A DNA stretch of 5,127 nt, from the NCBI GenBank assembly GCA_903916165.1, contig CAIWVR010000646.1:1-5127 (forward strand), in the 5' to 3' direction. The translations under genes and the position numbers were made by a program. The DNA comes from an uncultured Hyphomicrobiales bacterium. Its GTDB lineage: Bacteria; Pseudomonadota; Alphaproteobacteria; Rhizobiales; Beijerinckiaceae. Shown piece after piece: positions 4,092 to 5,127 of the stretch (positions are counted from its first letter, which is position 1; the number at the start of each line of letters is the position of its first letter). The notes under the pieces are model-generated. The model ran no database searches and had not been told where the DNA came from. It worked only from the letters and a program-made list of their open reading frames with translations.

Positions 4092-5127
4092 CAGGTGCCC
4101 GTCGCGACCCATGCCCCCGCCAGCGCTGCGGCCAACAGGCAGAGATCGTGCAGGGCCAGCAGGCTGCGCGGCGGATGGGCCCGTTGCAGCCAGAGCGTCG
4201 CGCCTGCTGTCGCCAGCGACCAGCCGACGGCGAGGATGACCAGCCCGCCGCCAAACGACGCCGCCGCCTCTGCACCGCCCAGCGCCAGACGGGCAAAGAT
4301 GACCAGCGCGAGGCCGAGCAACGCCGTCGCCGGCGCGCCGATCAGATGTGCCAGAGGAGCAATCCCGAAGCCCGGCGCATACATGGCGACGACGTGCCAG
4401 GCGAGCAGACCGGCGACCCCGGCTGCGGGAATGCCACAGGCCATCATCGCCGACGGAGCGGAGAGCATGAGCGCAGTCATGCCAAACCATGCTGCCGCCC
4501 CGACGACGGTCGGTGCCAGCGCCTCGCGCCAGTTGCACGCGCCCGTTGGCGCCATGACGGGAAGCGCATTGGGTGCCGCGTGCGGCGAAAAGAACATGGC
4601 AAGGCCCAGCACCAGCACCTGCACCAGCGCAGCCGCCAGGGCGGCGGGCGCATAGACCGACAGCGGCATGAGGCTTGCGCCCAGCAGCAATATGGCCGGA
4701 CCGACGAGCCCCGCCAGCGCGCCCGATCCGAACACGACGCCGAGCAGCATGGCGCGGCCCATCGCGCCGCCACCCATCGCCGCCTCGTGGCGGTAGAACA
4801 GGCCAAACCCCTGCGCCACCCCCAGCCAGAACGCGCCAAGGCAGAAGGGAATGAAAGCACCGGCGGTGAGAGCCCAGGCGAGCACAAGCCCGCCCGCGAC
4901 ACCATGCGAGGCGCCCAGCGCAAAGGACGCGCGACGGCCGAAAGCATCGAGCAGGACGGATGCCGGGAAGGTCGCCACCGCGGCGCCCACCAGCATAGCC
5001 ATATAGGGCAGGGTCGCCAGCGCCGGGCGTGGCGCCAGCAGCGCACCGGCCAGCGGCAGGATGCCGAGCGCCAGCGTCTGCGACAGGGTGGAGAGCGCAA
5101 AACCAGCGGCCAGCAGAACCGGGCCAC
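4091..5127 (-). CDS. second MFS transporter, N-terminus cut by window edge, short C-terminus
   Basis: A membrane carrier related to the MFS protein at 1491-2705. The frame is open to the right edge: 344 residues are visible, beginning inside helix 1 (GPVLLAAGFALSTLSQTLAL), so the start codon is outside. Shared landmarks with its paralog include ALAT-P before helix 2, LLDAFGRRASFALGAS (motif A region, against IARRYGRKATFYFGTS), AWHVVAMYAPGFG (against QWHVIAMFLPSFW) and LAVGWSLATAGATL (against LGVGWNFGFIGAS). It is richer in Ala and Gly, and the conserved ETHRPEERNRVQSFNDF loop has become LQRAHPPRSLLALHDL. It ends LAGAWVATGT, about 40 residues before the corresponding end of the paralog, so the twelfth helix appears to be absent. 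No hydrophobic continuation exists in another frame downstream; the bases beyond the stop are the hairpin and the Usp 3' end. It is convergent with the Usp gene. The substrate is unknown. Confidence 0.88.
   Translation of the reverse strand, partial: GPVLLAAGFALSTLSQTLALGILPLAGALLAPRPALATLPYMAMLVGAAVATFPASVLLDAFGRRASFALGASHGVAGGLVLAWALTAGAFIPFCLGAFWLGVAQGFGLFYRHEAAMGGGAMGRAMLLGVVFGSGALAGLVGPAILLLGASLMPLSVYAPAALAAALVQVLVLGLAMFFSPHAAPNALPVMAPTGACNWREALAPTVVGAAAWFGMTALMLSAPSAMMACGIPAAGVAGLLAWHVVAMYAPGFGIAPLAHLIGAPATALLGLALVIFARLALGGAEAAASFGGGLVILAVGWSLATAGATLWLQRAHPPRSLLALHDLCLLAAALAGAWVATGT

Noticed and set aside
3201..4538. 445-codon open frame on the minus strand, longer than the Usp gene it covers
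   Set aside because: It is antisense to the whole Usp gene and then runs through the MFS gene in another frame. The translation is Arg/Gly/His-rich low-complexity typical of GC-rich shadow frames, has no family resemblance, and both covered genes are clear family members.
4095..4655. 186-codon plus-strand frame opposite the second MFS gene
   Set aside because: It is an Ala/Pro/Ser/Arg-rich antisense shadow of a membrane protein gene.

Overview
The window looks like a chromosomal segment of a GC-rich alphaproteobacterium. This rests on gene content and style (GC-rich third positions, a GGYGHSRLREF-type universal stress protein, a DUF2892 protein, FNR/FixK-like operator dyads) and not on a marker gene. 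The order could be Rhodobacterales or Hyphomicrobiales; I cannot separate them from this sequence. There are seven protein-coding genes, two of them cut by the window edges. I see no RNA genes, CRISPR arrays, insertion sequences or phage genes.

Layout. (1) Minus strand, 1387 down to 1: a two-gene unit of very small membrane proteins (68 aa, then a 66-aa DUF2892/YgaP-like protein) whose stop and start codons are one base apart, followed after about 150 bp by dusA (tRNA-dihydrouridine synthase A), which runs off the left edge without its C-terminus. (2) A divergent regulatory gap (about 1388-1490) holds a perfect 16-bp dyad containing TGAT-N4-ATCA, the core of an FNR/FixK/DNR-family site, beside overlapping -10-like hexamers on both strands. 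(3) Plus strand, 1491-2705: a complete 12-helix MFS transporter, best started at a GTG. (4) Minus strand, 3064-2798: an 88-aa soluble orphan with an N-terminal coiled coil and an acidic/histidine tail. (5) A second divergent gap (3065-3227) holds a 9/10 match to TTGAT-N4-ATCAA and, closer to the gene, a separate perfect 16-bp palindrome. (6) Plus strand, 3228-4052: a tandem universal stress protein whose second domain keeps an ATP-binding loop. (7) Minus strand, 4091 to the right edge: a second MFS protein, visibly paralogous to the first, that ends about one helix early, convergent with the stress-protein gene across a GC-rich hairpin.

How it may fit together (inference). The two FNR-like sites stand in front of the small-membrane-protein unit and the universal stress protein gene. 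In both cases a start site about 41 bp away can be proposed, which is the spacing of class II FNR-family activation. The simplest reading is a small low-oxygen or redox-responsive accessory block (membrane proteins, Usp, two related MFS carriers, one orphan coiled-coil protein) next to the housekeeping gene dusA. The substrates of the two transporters and the functions of the 68-aa and 88-aa proteins cannot be read from the sequence.
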